This document shows, one piece after another, positions 1 through 10,457 of a stretch of 64,000 nt of DNA (its first letter is position 1; every line of letters starts with the position of its first letter). The stretch is from assembly GCA_009103225.1 (NCBI GenBank), contig RHPI01002090.1, positions 1,174,991-1,238,990 on the forward strand, given 5' to 3'. The DNA comes from Chlorokybus atmophyticus (taxonomy: Eukaryota > Streptophyta > Chlorokybophyceae > Chlorokybales > Chlorokybaceae). The notes beneath the pieces are model-generated. The model saw nothing but the letters and a program-made list of their open reading frames with translations. It was not told where the DNA came from and did not search any database. A program made the position numbers and the translations under genes.

Positions 1-2179
1 GCATTAACACACTACCATGGCCTATACAACCTATAACGACCACTCAGTCAACGTACCAGAACGGCCTGCAAGACGCTGCAAGCTCGAGCACGCATCATTG
101 GCACTGTGTGCACTGCGGTGCGGCCTGAACCCAACACAAACAGCGTGAGGAGAGTAGGAGACTGTTCCATGCATTTGGGAAAAAAGAAGCAGACTAAGGC
201 GTTAGCAAACAAAGAGATGCGGGACTGGAGAGCAAGGGCGAATGGAGGAAGGTTAGTGAGAAAGAGTTAAGCTGCCGAGAGGGCAGCTTCATAGGAGAGG
301 GAGGGAAATGGAGACTACTCCCAGAAAAACGGAGAAAGGCTTGTTGCTACTACAACTTACTTAGGGTAAAGGGGAGAGGCATAGGGAAACAAACTAGAGA
401 GGAGGGAAGTTATTAAGAAGCAGTCAGGGTGAAGGGGAGAGGCATAGAGAAACAAGAGAGCATCCAGGGTGAGCGAAAGAATGAGAGGTCATGGAAGAGA
501 CAGGGTTAAGCAAGGCTGCAATTGACGCCAGCAGAACGACAGAGCAAGCGACAACGAGGGAGTAGGCGCTGGAGAAGCAGAGCGACAATTGTTACAGCAA
601 AGCAGTACGAGCATCAGAGACAGGCAGCTGCTAACCGAGTCAAAGGCTTAAGTCTCCAAAGATACCCGCTGGTCCGTCGCCTCCGCTTCTCCCACGCGCC
701 CCGCCCCGCCCCCCACCGCCGCCGCCGCCGTTGTTTGCAAGCCAAGTCTAAAGGTAATGGGCGCTGTCAATGTTAACGTCATTGCAGCTGCTCTCCTGCT
801 TCTGTAGTGGTTCATCGGCGACGACCGTGCATGGCAACGACAGCTACAAGCATTGGCTTGCGCAGGCAGTGGCAATGGCTTACAACACAAGCTCAGAGAG
901 CGCTGGTGCAGCAGCGTGAGAACTTTTCGAGTTGACTCTCAAGTTGGTTGCTTAAAGCACAGACTTTACGGGTGTAACCTACAATTTTTTGGGGCGGCTT
1001 GTGAAGCCGCAGAGGTGCCGCCAGGACTGGAGATATGCAGCTGGCCAATATGCAGGGGCTCCCGTGCAATGTGTCTGTTACTACATACATACGTTTGCAT
1101 CTATCAGGATGGGCGCACAGCAGGGCTCGCGCGCACTAGTTGGTAGTGGTTGGGTGCATACCTGCCCTGCCAGTGCTTGCAGCATTGAACCTCAACAAGC
1201 AAGCGGTTAATTATACAGTAAGTGATAGCGTATCAGGCAGCAAGGGCAGTGCTGCAGTGCATCACTTCTATGGCCGCTAGCCATGTGTTGGTACTCTAAA
1301 TCAGGGCGATGGCTTGTGCCATGGACGCAGAAAACACTTGCTCATTATTGTGAGCGGTTCTTGGGGGCGGCGGCCAGATGTTGACTACCTCAAGTGGCAA
1401 CAATCACCTTGCGCTGTGTTACATGATACATGTCGCAACATGCACACACTGAGCACCTTGTACACTCGGAACCCAACACCGTTGATAGTACCGACAAGTC
1501 CTAATATATGGACAACTCTGTTGCCAGACATAGCACGACTGAACAATGCCAGATCACTGTACACTATGTACAATGTCTAAAAACTCTACGTGACACATAG
1601 AATGCAGCACAAGCCCACAATTGAACATACCTACTCCCACTTGTTACCCCTGCGTCTACCCTTGACCAAGTCAATGGACACGATGAACAGCAACTATTGT
1701 GGTCCTTGCCATTGTAAACAACGACATGAGCCCGCATGGGCAGGTGCTGAGGTTTGCGTGCATGCTTGCATGTCGACGGGGTGGTGTACAAAAGATGGAG
1801 TGCTAATAATGTGTTTGATAGCTTAGGTAGAGTAGGTAAGCCGGTGGTGAACGTGCTAATGGTTGTTGCCTGCATGCTATATACTAATCGTGCTACTTGC
1901 ATGCTCCATGCATAAAACATTGCCCACCGCGTTTCATGCACAAACTGCCCAGCAGCAGTTCACAGCAGAGCTTGACCACTACCATGGCAGCCTGGCAGAG
2001 CAACAGAGTACAGGCCGCAGGCAATTCTGTTACAATGTGCGTATGCGTGTACACAAGTGCAGAATGATGCCAAAAGCGAGCAGATGCCGCAGGCCAAGCC
2101 CGTCGGCGTGCAGCTACAACAGACTGCGCAGCGTGCTACTACCCCTACGCGATTGCAGGCAGGCAGGCCCCACAAGCCA
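1..2179. other. Intergenic, no supported gene
   Basis: No open frame here resembles a known family, and none chains across good splice sites. The first 500 bases are purine-rich. Around 640-770 there is a short GC-rich stretch (a CCG run at 712-730) whose minus strand could encode an alanine/glycine-rich leader, but it has no continuation. The rest has the TGCATGC-rich texture of non-coding DNA seen elsewhere in the window. The right end should hold the 3' untranslated region of the uS9m gene. Confidence 0.6.
362..461. repeat. Degenerate direct repeat, 63-bp period
   Basis: Two copies of a roughly 38-bp purine-rich unit containing GGGGAGAGGCATAG start near 362 and 425. They differ at a few positions. 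It is a small two-copy tandem repeat in purine-rich DNA, with no sign of coding or mobile function. Confidence 0.6.
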
Positions 2180-3483
2180 CTATCGCTTCACCCATTGGAA
2201 ACTCTTTCGTGCCTTGGCCTTGCCCGGCTTCTTGCGCTCCACGACACGAGGGTCCCGCGTCAAGAAACCCGCTGCAAACAAGTGACACACATCACCGATT
2301 GCCAATTGCAAAGTCAAATCAGTTTGCATGCAATCCTGAAACAAACAGACACATGCTACAACGCGTACCTTCTTTCAATGGAGGTCGCAGCGCGGGGTCA
2401 AACGCTTGGAGCGCCTTGCTGATGCCGTGGCGAATGGCGCCGGCCTGGGAGGAGATGCCGCCACCCTTGACGGTTGAGTACATGCTGAAGTTCCCCAACG
2501 TGCCCGTGACTAGAAACGGCCGCAACGAGTCCGCCCGCCCATTCACCTCTTGAAAGTACTGGTCATGGCCTTTGCTGTTGACCATCAACGGTCCGCCGCC
2601 GGGCGACAACCAAACCCTCGCTATGCTGCACTTGCGCTTGCCGGTGGCATAAGCCCGGCCCAGCTCGTCCACCACACGGACTCGCCTCCTCGCAATCTCT
2701 TCCTGCTGTATGCGCTCCCTCAACCTGGTACGCGGAAGATAGCAGACATGCTTGCCTTAACATACCTATTACTGAGGTGTTTGTGCAAACGTCCTATGTG
2801 CATGCGTGCAGGGCCGCGCCTGCGCAACTAATGCACGCATGCTCTCAATCTCGCAAGCGGCTACAATTGCTGCAAAGCTGAACTTAAAGGCTATGCCAAT
2901 GCTGAGCAATGGTGCACACATTGAACGCCTGATAGCCTACTAAGCGGCAACATTGTTTGTGAATCCTTAGACACGATGTCAGAGTTGACTGCAAATATCA
3001 GCATGCATGCAACACATAAACATGCCATTCACACTTCGTGCACGAGAGCTGGCGATTAACTCCTCACCTACGCAGCTCCTTCTCTTCAGCCTCTCTATCC
3101 TCCATTAGTATGTCATCAAGCGGCGGCAACCCCACCAGGCCGTCTCTGCCCTCCAGGATGGAGTCGATGGCGTCGCCATCTAGAAAGTCCTCTGAAGGGA
3201 AGGACCCAAGCAGGGGCTCGCCTTCCAGTCCCACGTGCCCCTGAAGGTCTCCCTCCGGCGGACCGAGCACGCCACTGTTGTCAACGACGTCGGCAACACC
3301 ACCAACTCCTCCTTCGCCTCCTCCTCGTGCACCTGCGCCTGCCCCTTCCTCACCCAAGCGTGCTGCGGCCGAAGACCTAAACCCGGCCACCAGTGCCTCC
3401 ACTACCCCACCTCGCGTGCACAGCGAGGAGGACGACGACGCCGCAAACAGCGCACGACACACCCTTGACGCTCCGGCCTGCAT
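2180..3483 (-). CDS. Mitochondrial small-subunit ribosomal protein uS9m
   Basis: Component of the 30S-type mitochondrial ribosome small subunit, where the C-terminal tail of uS9 contacts P-site tRNA. Three exons: 3068-3483, 2369-2724 and 2180-2271 (864 nt, 287 residues), with intron borders GT-AG and phases that match. The N-terminal ~110 residues are Ala/Ser/Arg-rich at first (a likely mitochondrial presequence), then acidic. The S9 domain follows, with [15 protein letters not shown], the [15 protein letters not shown] glycine-rich block, [17 protein letters not shown] and the basic end [10 protein letters not shown]. That tail is typical of plant-type mitochondrial uS9 rather than plastid uS9, which usually ends close to QFSKR. 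The start is the first ATG of a continuous exon. The gene is head-to-head with the PsbP-domain gene. Confidence 0.93.
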
Positions 3484-3916
3484 CAGCGTGCCCTCCCTCG
3501 CACCCTCGCCACCGACGTGGCCGACGATGTCGTTGTCGTTGGCGCTGTCAATGTCGTCGCCAACGCTGGCGGCGGCGAATTGTAGCTAGCGCTTGGGTCC
3601 CAACTTGGGTTCCAGTTGCGGGTTCATTCATTGGGGACCCAAACCCGGATTGACTCATGCGTTGGGACCTACAGTCACACAGGCTTGGCTGGTGGTTGTG
3701 GTGGCGATGGCGGCGTCGGCGTTGCTGGTGGCGTCCGGTTGGGCGCTAGCTGCGCCATCGCCTCAGGTAGTCCATGCGAGGAGCATCCGCATCAAAAGCA
3801 ACAGAGGGGAGAGAGGTAAAGAGAGAGGCACGCGCACTTTCTGTGCGAGACTGAGAGCACGCCGAAGTGGGAAACTTTGTGTGCATGCCAACAGCTAGCT
3901 AGGTAGCTTTCTAGCT
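3484..3916. promoter_or_regulatory. Shared 433-bp region between divergent uS9m and PsbP genes
   Basis: The two flanking start codons face away from each other, so this stretch must hold both promoters and 5' untranslated regions. A 9-bp inverted repeat, TTGGGTCCC near 3593 and GGGACCCAA near 3634, and a further GTTGGGACC near 3663, are the only visible symmetric motifs. No TATA box is evident. It is a promoter by position only. Confidence 0.5.
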
Positions 3917-5600
3917 ATGCGCTCAGCTTGTGGTGGAAATCTCATCGCTCAAAGTAAGCTGCTTCACTTGCCGGTGCAGGGAGCGTTTCCACCAGGCAGC
4001 GCAGGCACTCGCCTGCTGTTGCCAGCGCTTCCCCCTCGCAACATGCAGCTGAGCGGGAGAGCCAGCTGAGACGCGGAGCTCAAACTGCGGCACAAGCGCT
4101 GGCTGCAGCAGCAGCTGTGGTATTCGGTGGTAAGGAAGCATGCAGAGTACTGGTGTTTGTATGCAATGCGTGAAGGTGGCTAGCCCGCTGGCTGGCTGCA
4201 TCCATGGCGTTGAGGCAATTTGGAGCTTTTTTGCGCACAACGCAATGTTTCTGTCCGCCAGGTGGCGTAGCGCATGCAGCAGTTACCTCTGGCGACGTCA
4301 AGGACTTCAATGGCAAGAGTGGCGTCCACCTCACGATCCCCAAAGACTGGGTGGTTGCCATTGTGAGTGTACCAGGAAACAGTTGGTTCACCTGTTTGTT
4401 CGCAACTTGTGCAGCTTGCTCGAGCAAGCATTTATGCATGAGTTTCCAGGTTGTGCAGCTTGTGTTTCTTCTTGTTGGAAGCGTTCTCCAGTGTTGTTGT
4501 GCTACTCTAGCTGTGGCAACAACGTTGGCAACATCGCCTGTCAGTCAGCAGCTTGAGACATTGGTCTGTTTGTCACGCTTTCGCTCATGGTCTGTGGCAT
4601 GCACTTAGTAATAAACGTAGTAACAGACTAGTGTCCACAGCATTCCTGCCACAGAAGAGGCAGGGTTCTTGTTCATTTGCAGCATATAGAATATGGTTCT
4701 TGTCATGCAGAACCGTCCCGCACCATCCCGAAGCACCCAGCCTGAGACGTTGGCATTGCTCGGCAACTTCACAGCATACGACACGGTAAGTTGTTAATGT
4801 TGTTTGGTGTTTGTGACTGTTTGGGCAAGGATTGACGTGCTAATTGGTGCCGCAACTTGCTCCGTCATAGGTAAGTGTATTGCAAGCGCCTTCAACTGGG
4901 TTTGAGGCGGCCACATCAGCAGCAGAAGTGGCGGACAAGCTGGCCTTGAAAGGGGTATGCACGCCTGTGTTTGTCACATGATGCTGTAGGTTGGCGGAGT
5001 TTTGGTGGTATAGTTTATAACTGCGCACAACCAACAACGACAGAATGTCCGCACAGCAATGATCTCAGCGGCGCGACGGGAGGCAAGCACGCCCGGGGAG
5101 TCTGCGTATACATTTGAGTATGTGCCCAGAGACTGTAATGCCAGAATAAGTATTCCCTCGCAGGTGGCAGGATACAAACTACTGGGTTGCACGTCCATGC
5201 AGGTATAGCACAGAGACTTGCAGAGGCAACACGGAGGAGGCTGTTGGTGGAGACGTCTTGTGTTTGGCTCCACGGGATGGGCAGCCCTTGCCCACGGTGA
5301 AGCGGCACCATATAACTGCAGCCTTCGTCAGGAATGGTATGTGTACATGATATTTAAAGTGCTGTTTCGCACACGCGTACAGGCAGCGAAGTCGAGTTTG
5401 CACTGGCATGCCAAATGTGTGTGCACTTGACACGTTGGTCCTGCTGTATGATCTGAGCAACTGCGCACTTTGCTGTTAATGTCAACTTGTTATCCGCAGG
5501 GTTGGTGTATACCGCATCCGCATCATGCGTTGAAGACCGCTGGGCGGCAGCAGGGCGGCAATTGCAAGCCATCGTAGCTTCTTTCACCTTGTCTACATGA
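3917..5600 (+). CDS. Thylakoid-lumen PsbP-domain protein
   Basis: PsbP-fold proteins act in the thylakoid lumen, many in photosystem assembly. Eight exons fit in phase: 3917-3953, 3980-4129, 4262-4362, 4711-4785, 4871-4954, 5044-5117, 5203-5336 and 5500-5600 (756 nt, 251 residues). The N-terminus is a Ser/Arg-rich plastid transit region. It is followed by an RR pair, a hydrophobic Ala-rich core and an AHA cleavage site, a bipartite lumen signal that could use the Tat route. The mature part carries typical PsbP elements: HLTIPKDWVVAI, NFTAYDTVSV, AYTFEY and the C-terminal RHHITAAFVRNGLVYTASAS with DRW. Exon 1 depends on a 26-nt first intron, which is unusually short, so the start is the least certain part. 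Which PsbP subfamily it belongs to is not resolved. Confidence 0.85.
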
Positions 5601-6253
5601 CAGGGTGGCGCACTGTGGCCAATGACGCGAAGCCGCAGTGCTTATCAGCGATTGCCAACATCAAGTGTCCATCAACCTGTTGGTCATGAGCCCACCTGGG
5701 GCGGGTTAAATGCAGAACAGCTTTTAGCCACTATCAGCTTGTCTGTACTGTGTTGGGTGAGGCAGTGAAGTTGTGAAGTTTTGGTTGTTGAGGTCCTACA
5801 CCCATGCTTGTCTTCAAGGGCGCCTAATGGCGCGCGACATGGCACCAATGCCACTACGCATCAGCTGCGTCTTTGTCTTCAAGGGCGCCTAACGGCGCGC
5901 ACCGGCCATCTCCGCAAGGCTCTTGCCTGCGCGGGGTTATCTCATATCGAGTCACCCCAAAACAAAATGAAAATGCACCGGCTGCATCACCAAAAAAAAA
6001 CGCACAGCATCTCGCCTGCAGCACAGCAATGACCATCTCACATGACAGCTTATACCAACTCCTATCCCTTGCACGAGGTGCACACCCTTCACCACTGCCA
6101 TGTCAGCATGCAGCTGCCTGCAAGTTTTGGTTACTCCTCAGATGCAAGCATGCACTGACGCAAATACAGGCAGCTTCTGGAGGGCATCAACAAACAACTC
6201 CTTGCACACGCATTCAACTCCAAACACACTGTATGGTACATCTAGCTGACTAA
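5601..6253. other. Intergenic between convergent genes
   Basis: This stretch lies between the ends of the PsbP and calnexin genes and should hold both 3' untranslated regions. It carries a short direct repeat (listed separately) and no credible coding exon. Confidence 0.6.
5808..5900. repeat. 28-bp direct repeat, 65-bp spacing
   Basis: TTGTCTTCAAGGGCGCCTAA followed by T or C and GGCGCGC occurs at 5808-5835 and again at 5873-5900 with one mismatch. Each copy contains the small inverted core GCGCC-TAA(T/C)-GGCGC, so it could fold in RNA. It lies in the 3' region shared by two convergent genes. Its function is unknown. Confidence 0.75.
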
Positions 6254-9200
6254 CTATGTGTCCCGCTGTGCTTTGCGCCGGCGCGTGGTTCTTGGTTGCC
6301 CTGTGGCACTCGTACTCGCCTCAGCTATCTCACCCTCCGCTTCATCGACAGGTTGTCGCACATCCTCTTCCTCTTCTTCCTTGGTGTCATCACCCTCTTC
6401 AGCCTCTGCTTCCTCTGGGGCATCATCCGGTTGCGTAATGTCTGCCTTCTTGGCTTCTTCAACAGTAACTATCGTGTCCGCACTTGGCTATGCCACACAC
6501 ACAAGATGATGGTTAGCATAGCCAGCTTATAACACTGAATATCTCAATATACTAAATGAAAAATGCAAATTACCTTTTGCTTTCCTTTCAAGCAGCACGC
6601 CGTCAACAAGAATATGAATGCCAAAGGCGACGCCAACAGTGGATACACCAGCATTTTATTCTGCTCTAGTTGTTGCACGAGCGGCTGCACACAAACAACA
6701 TCAGTTGTGACCTTCCGTGAAGCCTTTCTATCAAACAATGTCAGCTCAAGAGACATGCTTGATACACAACTACAGCACTACAAACGACAATGTAGCAATA
6801 CCAGGCTAAGTTTGCACAGCACATGATCCGGGGTGCCACAGTGCTACAGGCATGCACTAGCTGAAGGCGTGCGCAAAGACTGTGTGTAAGACTGCGATAA
6901 CTACGTTGAATCTCATGCAAAGTATGGAACGTGATTCAGATCTCAGCGGCCAAGCGTCTTGATAGCATGTTATGACAGGCGATACATGAACACATCAGCA
7001 GAGTTTGGAAATAGCATGCGATGAAGAAGCTGTCAGCGCGAAGAGAGCAGAACAGCAACACAATGACTTGCATGAAACTAACCCCTCCACGCATGCAAGA
7101 AATGCTCACCGTCAAGTATGGCCGCAGTGCTGCTCCCTTCACATCGTCCAAGTAAGCACGCAACGAGTCTATGACCCTTGTGGGAAACTGCAGTAGCCAT
7201 GGTGCACAACAGAGTGAGTCAAGCAGCTGGCACAACTGACTAGCATGCTTCAAGATGCACAGAGATAAAGCAAAACCACATGCGTGCAACCAGCCAGCTA
7301 CAGCGGCTTACGTCTTCTGCTTCTTCATCGTCCTCGTCCTTCTTGGTAGCAGCTGCAGCCTTTTGCGCACCAAACTTCTCCTGCCAGGTTTTGGCACGGA
7401 AATCCTTGGCGACTTCCTCATCATGCGTTATCAGGAAGTTGTCGAAGGTGATGCCCTTATTCATTGTCCAGATTTCAATGGCAGCGGCCACAATGGGTTC
7501 AAAGTTATGAGGATGAGGGTCCTCGAAGTAGTTGGGGTTGAGTATCTGCCGGGGCTTCCATTCTCCCTGCAGCAATGGAAATAAAGTGATGCTACACATA
7601 ATGCAACCACAACAAGTGCATGCCACTTTGGTTGCTGTGGCAGCAGACATGCAGCTGCTTGAGTACAAGAACATTGTGGCATATCCTAGCTTGACTGTCC
7701 AATAGACATGTGGATGGTAGAGGCTACAAGACAATGCAACATGCATATTGTTGTGCCTGTCATTTGAGTTTGTAGCGCATCAATGCTCGGAAATATATCT
7801 GGACCAAATGAGCCGATGCGACTTGAGCAAGGTGCTCAGCACTTGCTAGATGAATGTTACCTTGTACTCAGGATTGTCAATCAGCGGTGCAGTCCATTTG
7901 CCCTTGTACTTGGGGTTCTTGGTCATTGGCCGAGTCCATGCACCGCAACCAGGCGCCTCGTCGCAGCGTGGGTTGCGAACCTTTGGTGGCTCCCATGCTC
8001 CGTCCTCCTCCTCATCCCATCCCTCTGGCATCTCAGCCTCCGGGTCATCGATCAACTCTGGCTCATCATCCAGCCAGCCAGCAGGCTTTGTGGCAGACTC
8101 GTCCTGTTCAACATAATAATAGATTAGTACAAGCTTGAACTCCTACTTACGTACTTACTCCGCTATTATACAGCAGCACTGATCCCCCGATCATCGCCCC
8201 CGCCNNNNNNNNNNNNNNNNNNNNNNNNNNNNNNNNNNNNNNNNNNNNNNNNNNNNNACATGCACGCACGGCATGCACTGAGGACGACAACCACTGGCCA
8301 TGCACCACATTGATGGAATGACCTCCATCCTATGTGTAAGGCAAATTGGACAGCATGTGTGATACTGCAATATGTCTGGTGCAATGCACAATTGTGGAAA
8401 ATCTTGGTGTGCTTGTAACACAATCAGTGCTGCAGGATGTTCCCCGCTCAGCTCGCACACACGATCCATGAATACTGGTAAAGAAGCTGCATTTAATGTG
8501 GGCAATGCAAGGGGATGCCTTGTATGGTATAGACATCCCTACGCAATGCAATTACCCAGCGAAAGCAACTTGGGAAGTTGCTTGCCTGCGACACCCCGCC
8601 AAAACAGCAAAATGCATGACAGGATGGCGCAATTGCATGCTTACCGGAATCATCAAAGGAGCACTCTCATCCCAGTCATCCGGCTTCTTGGCATTGGGGT
8701 CGGGTATCTTGGCAGTGTCCACCCAGTCCTCGGGCTTCTTGTCCTCGGGGTCATCCATCATTTTGGGAGGATTGACTGGCGGATCAAAGTCCGTCAACAG
8801 GCTTCCAGACGACCTTGATTCGCCATCAACTAGAACCTCGTACGTGTTGTCGGGGCGAATGACGGCCGTGTAGACATGGCTGAGCGAGTCTGTAATGGGC
8901 GTGGGAGGGTTCTTCAAATGCTTCTCCTCAAACTCTCCTGTTTTGGGGTTCTTATGCTGAAGGATGAGGTGGACCTTGTTTGTGGAACCACACTTGTCCT
9001 GCATGCAAGCGCATTATTTCGCAAGAGAGGGGAATCTGTCCAATCCGCATGACTACACACGAACGAAGGTGTCTCTTCAAATGTACTGCATGAAAAGCAA
9101 GAGCTCCTGTGCACGCCGTACCGGACCAAACATGATAACGTAAGGCGTTTGATCATTCATCTGGTAGGGGTCGAAGTTGTCATTCTCGCGCAGGAATTTC

Positions 9201-9854
9201 ACATAAGCCCCTCCGCAGTCAATGCCGTCTTGGAAGCGGACCTCGTACTGCAACACTGTGGTCTTGTCCTTGGGGTCAAATGGCTCCTTGAGTAGCGCTG
9301 TAATGCCATACGCCCTCGCCTCCTGAGGTACGTACAAAGTTGCGTCTTGCGTCGCTTCGTCCTCCTTCAAAATCATCTTGCCTGTTGCGGAGCAAGCGTG
9401 CACTTTTTCTGTACATGACTTTAGGCCATGCAGCCAAGGAAGCAAATACTACATCCATGCTTTGCATGCGTGTACAATGCGTGTTCAGAACAGTTCAACA
9501 GGACGAGTACTTTCACTCGAACAATGCTAAACCAGGCACCATTGTCCCGCACTGACCGTTGTACTTGCGCTGGGCTGAGGACATCCATCGCTTCTCCCAA
9601 TTTCCCTCCGTGAACGTCTCAACAAACGCGTAAGCACCATTCGGCCTGACAGCCTGTCCCCGCAGAACGCACAAACGCACCAAGTTAAACGCAAGGCTTC
9701 AAGAAAACAAGCAGCCGCCACAGGCATGCCGATGACATGCACGTCCCAGTCCTGAACTCCGAAAACAACGCACCTCCTCGGCAGCGACGGCAATGCTGCA
9801 CAGCGCGCAAGCAGAAGCCAACGCCAACAGCATCCACCAGCCGACCCTCGCCAT
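6254..9854 (-). CDS. Calnexin, ER membrane lectin chaperone
   Basis: Calnexin binds monoglucosylated glycoproteins in the ER lumen and retains them for folding. Nine exons fit in phase: 9774-9854, 9557-9653, 9122-9381, 8645-8998, 7861-8103, 7312-7566, 7110-7187, 6574-6684 and 6254-6487 (1713 nt, 570 residues, normal family size). A hydrophobic signal peptide ends near VAA-EE. The lumenal lectin domain has [21 protein letters not shown] and YVIMFGPDKCGS. The P-domain shows both repeat types: [22 protein letters not shown] and [15 protein letters not shown], then [17 protein letters not shown]. After it come a transmembrane segment (about residues 470-490, [16 protein letters not shown]) and an acidic cytosolic tail ending in basic residues. 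The tail and membrane anchor separate it from calreticulin. A sequencing gap lies inside intron 4. Divergent neighbour: the sulfotransferase-like gene. Confidence 0.96.
8205..8257. other. Assembly gap (53 N)
   Basis: A run of unknown bases sits wholly inside calnexin intron 4 and does not touch an exon. It is preceded by a C-rich stretch. Confidence 0.99.
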
Positions 9855-10457
9855 GGCGGCCACTGACGTCGAGCCGCCTCGCAACGAGCTGCACAATGCC
9901 TTTCCCGCCGTCAGCAAGGCAGGCAGACTACGGAGCGTAACTTACGTATGCGTATCTCGTCCAGCCTCCACCGTATCCTGCTCAGGCACAAATACGGTGC
10001 GCCAAGCAAGGGTCTTACAGGATGCCGCGGGCATCGGCTCCCAGCAGCAGCATGCACCAGCCCGCTTAAGATCCGTGGCAACTACGGATTACGCCTTGCC
10101 CTTCCGGAACCATCGCAGCGTATGCTAGCCTGCGATTGGCCGTCGCAGCGTAATGTGACGCGGACGACAGTTACTATTGTAACCTTCCCCATACGGAAGG
10201 GAAGAAACAGCGCCGAGGAGTTACCTTCCGGGCGTCGCGGAATTGACTTCCTTCCGTTGCAGTTCGCACACACGCCATGCGCGTGCCGATGCGCGTGCAG
10301 GTTCAAGTGCCAGCTGGAAGCGGCGGCGGCGGCGGCGGTGGAGGCGGAGGAGAAAGAGGACAGTGGAGAGTGGGACGTGCCTTGTGCGTCGATTGGGCTG
10401 GGTTAAGAACAGATGCTGTGGTAGCTGTTGTGATTGTGGTTAAGGCGAAAGCAGGCA
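9855..10457. promoter_or_regulatory. Shared 603-bp region between divergent calnexin and sulfotransferase-like genes
   Basis: This is a promoter by position, since two ATGs face outward. A TGACGTC box (ACGT core, a bZIP-type site) lies at 9864-9870, ten bases upstream of the calnexin ATG. A near-palindrome GTTACTATTGTAAC occurs near 10,169-10,182, followed by CCTTCC-CCATAC-GGAAGG. The right third is GC-rich, with a GGC repeat near 10,320-10,350. No mammalian-type ER stress element with a CCAAT box was found. Confidence 0.5.

Noticed and set aside
3278-3589. Pro/Ala-rich plus-strand frame
   Set aside because: Antisense to uS9m exon 1, which joins in phase to a clear S9 domain.
3593-3898. Hydrophobic plus-strand frame before the PsbP gene
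   Set aside because: Lies in the divergent promoter region and cannot be joined in phase to the PsbP exons.
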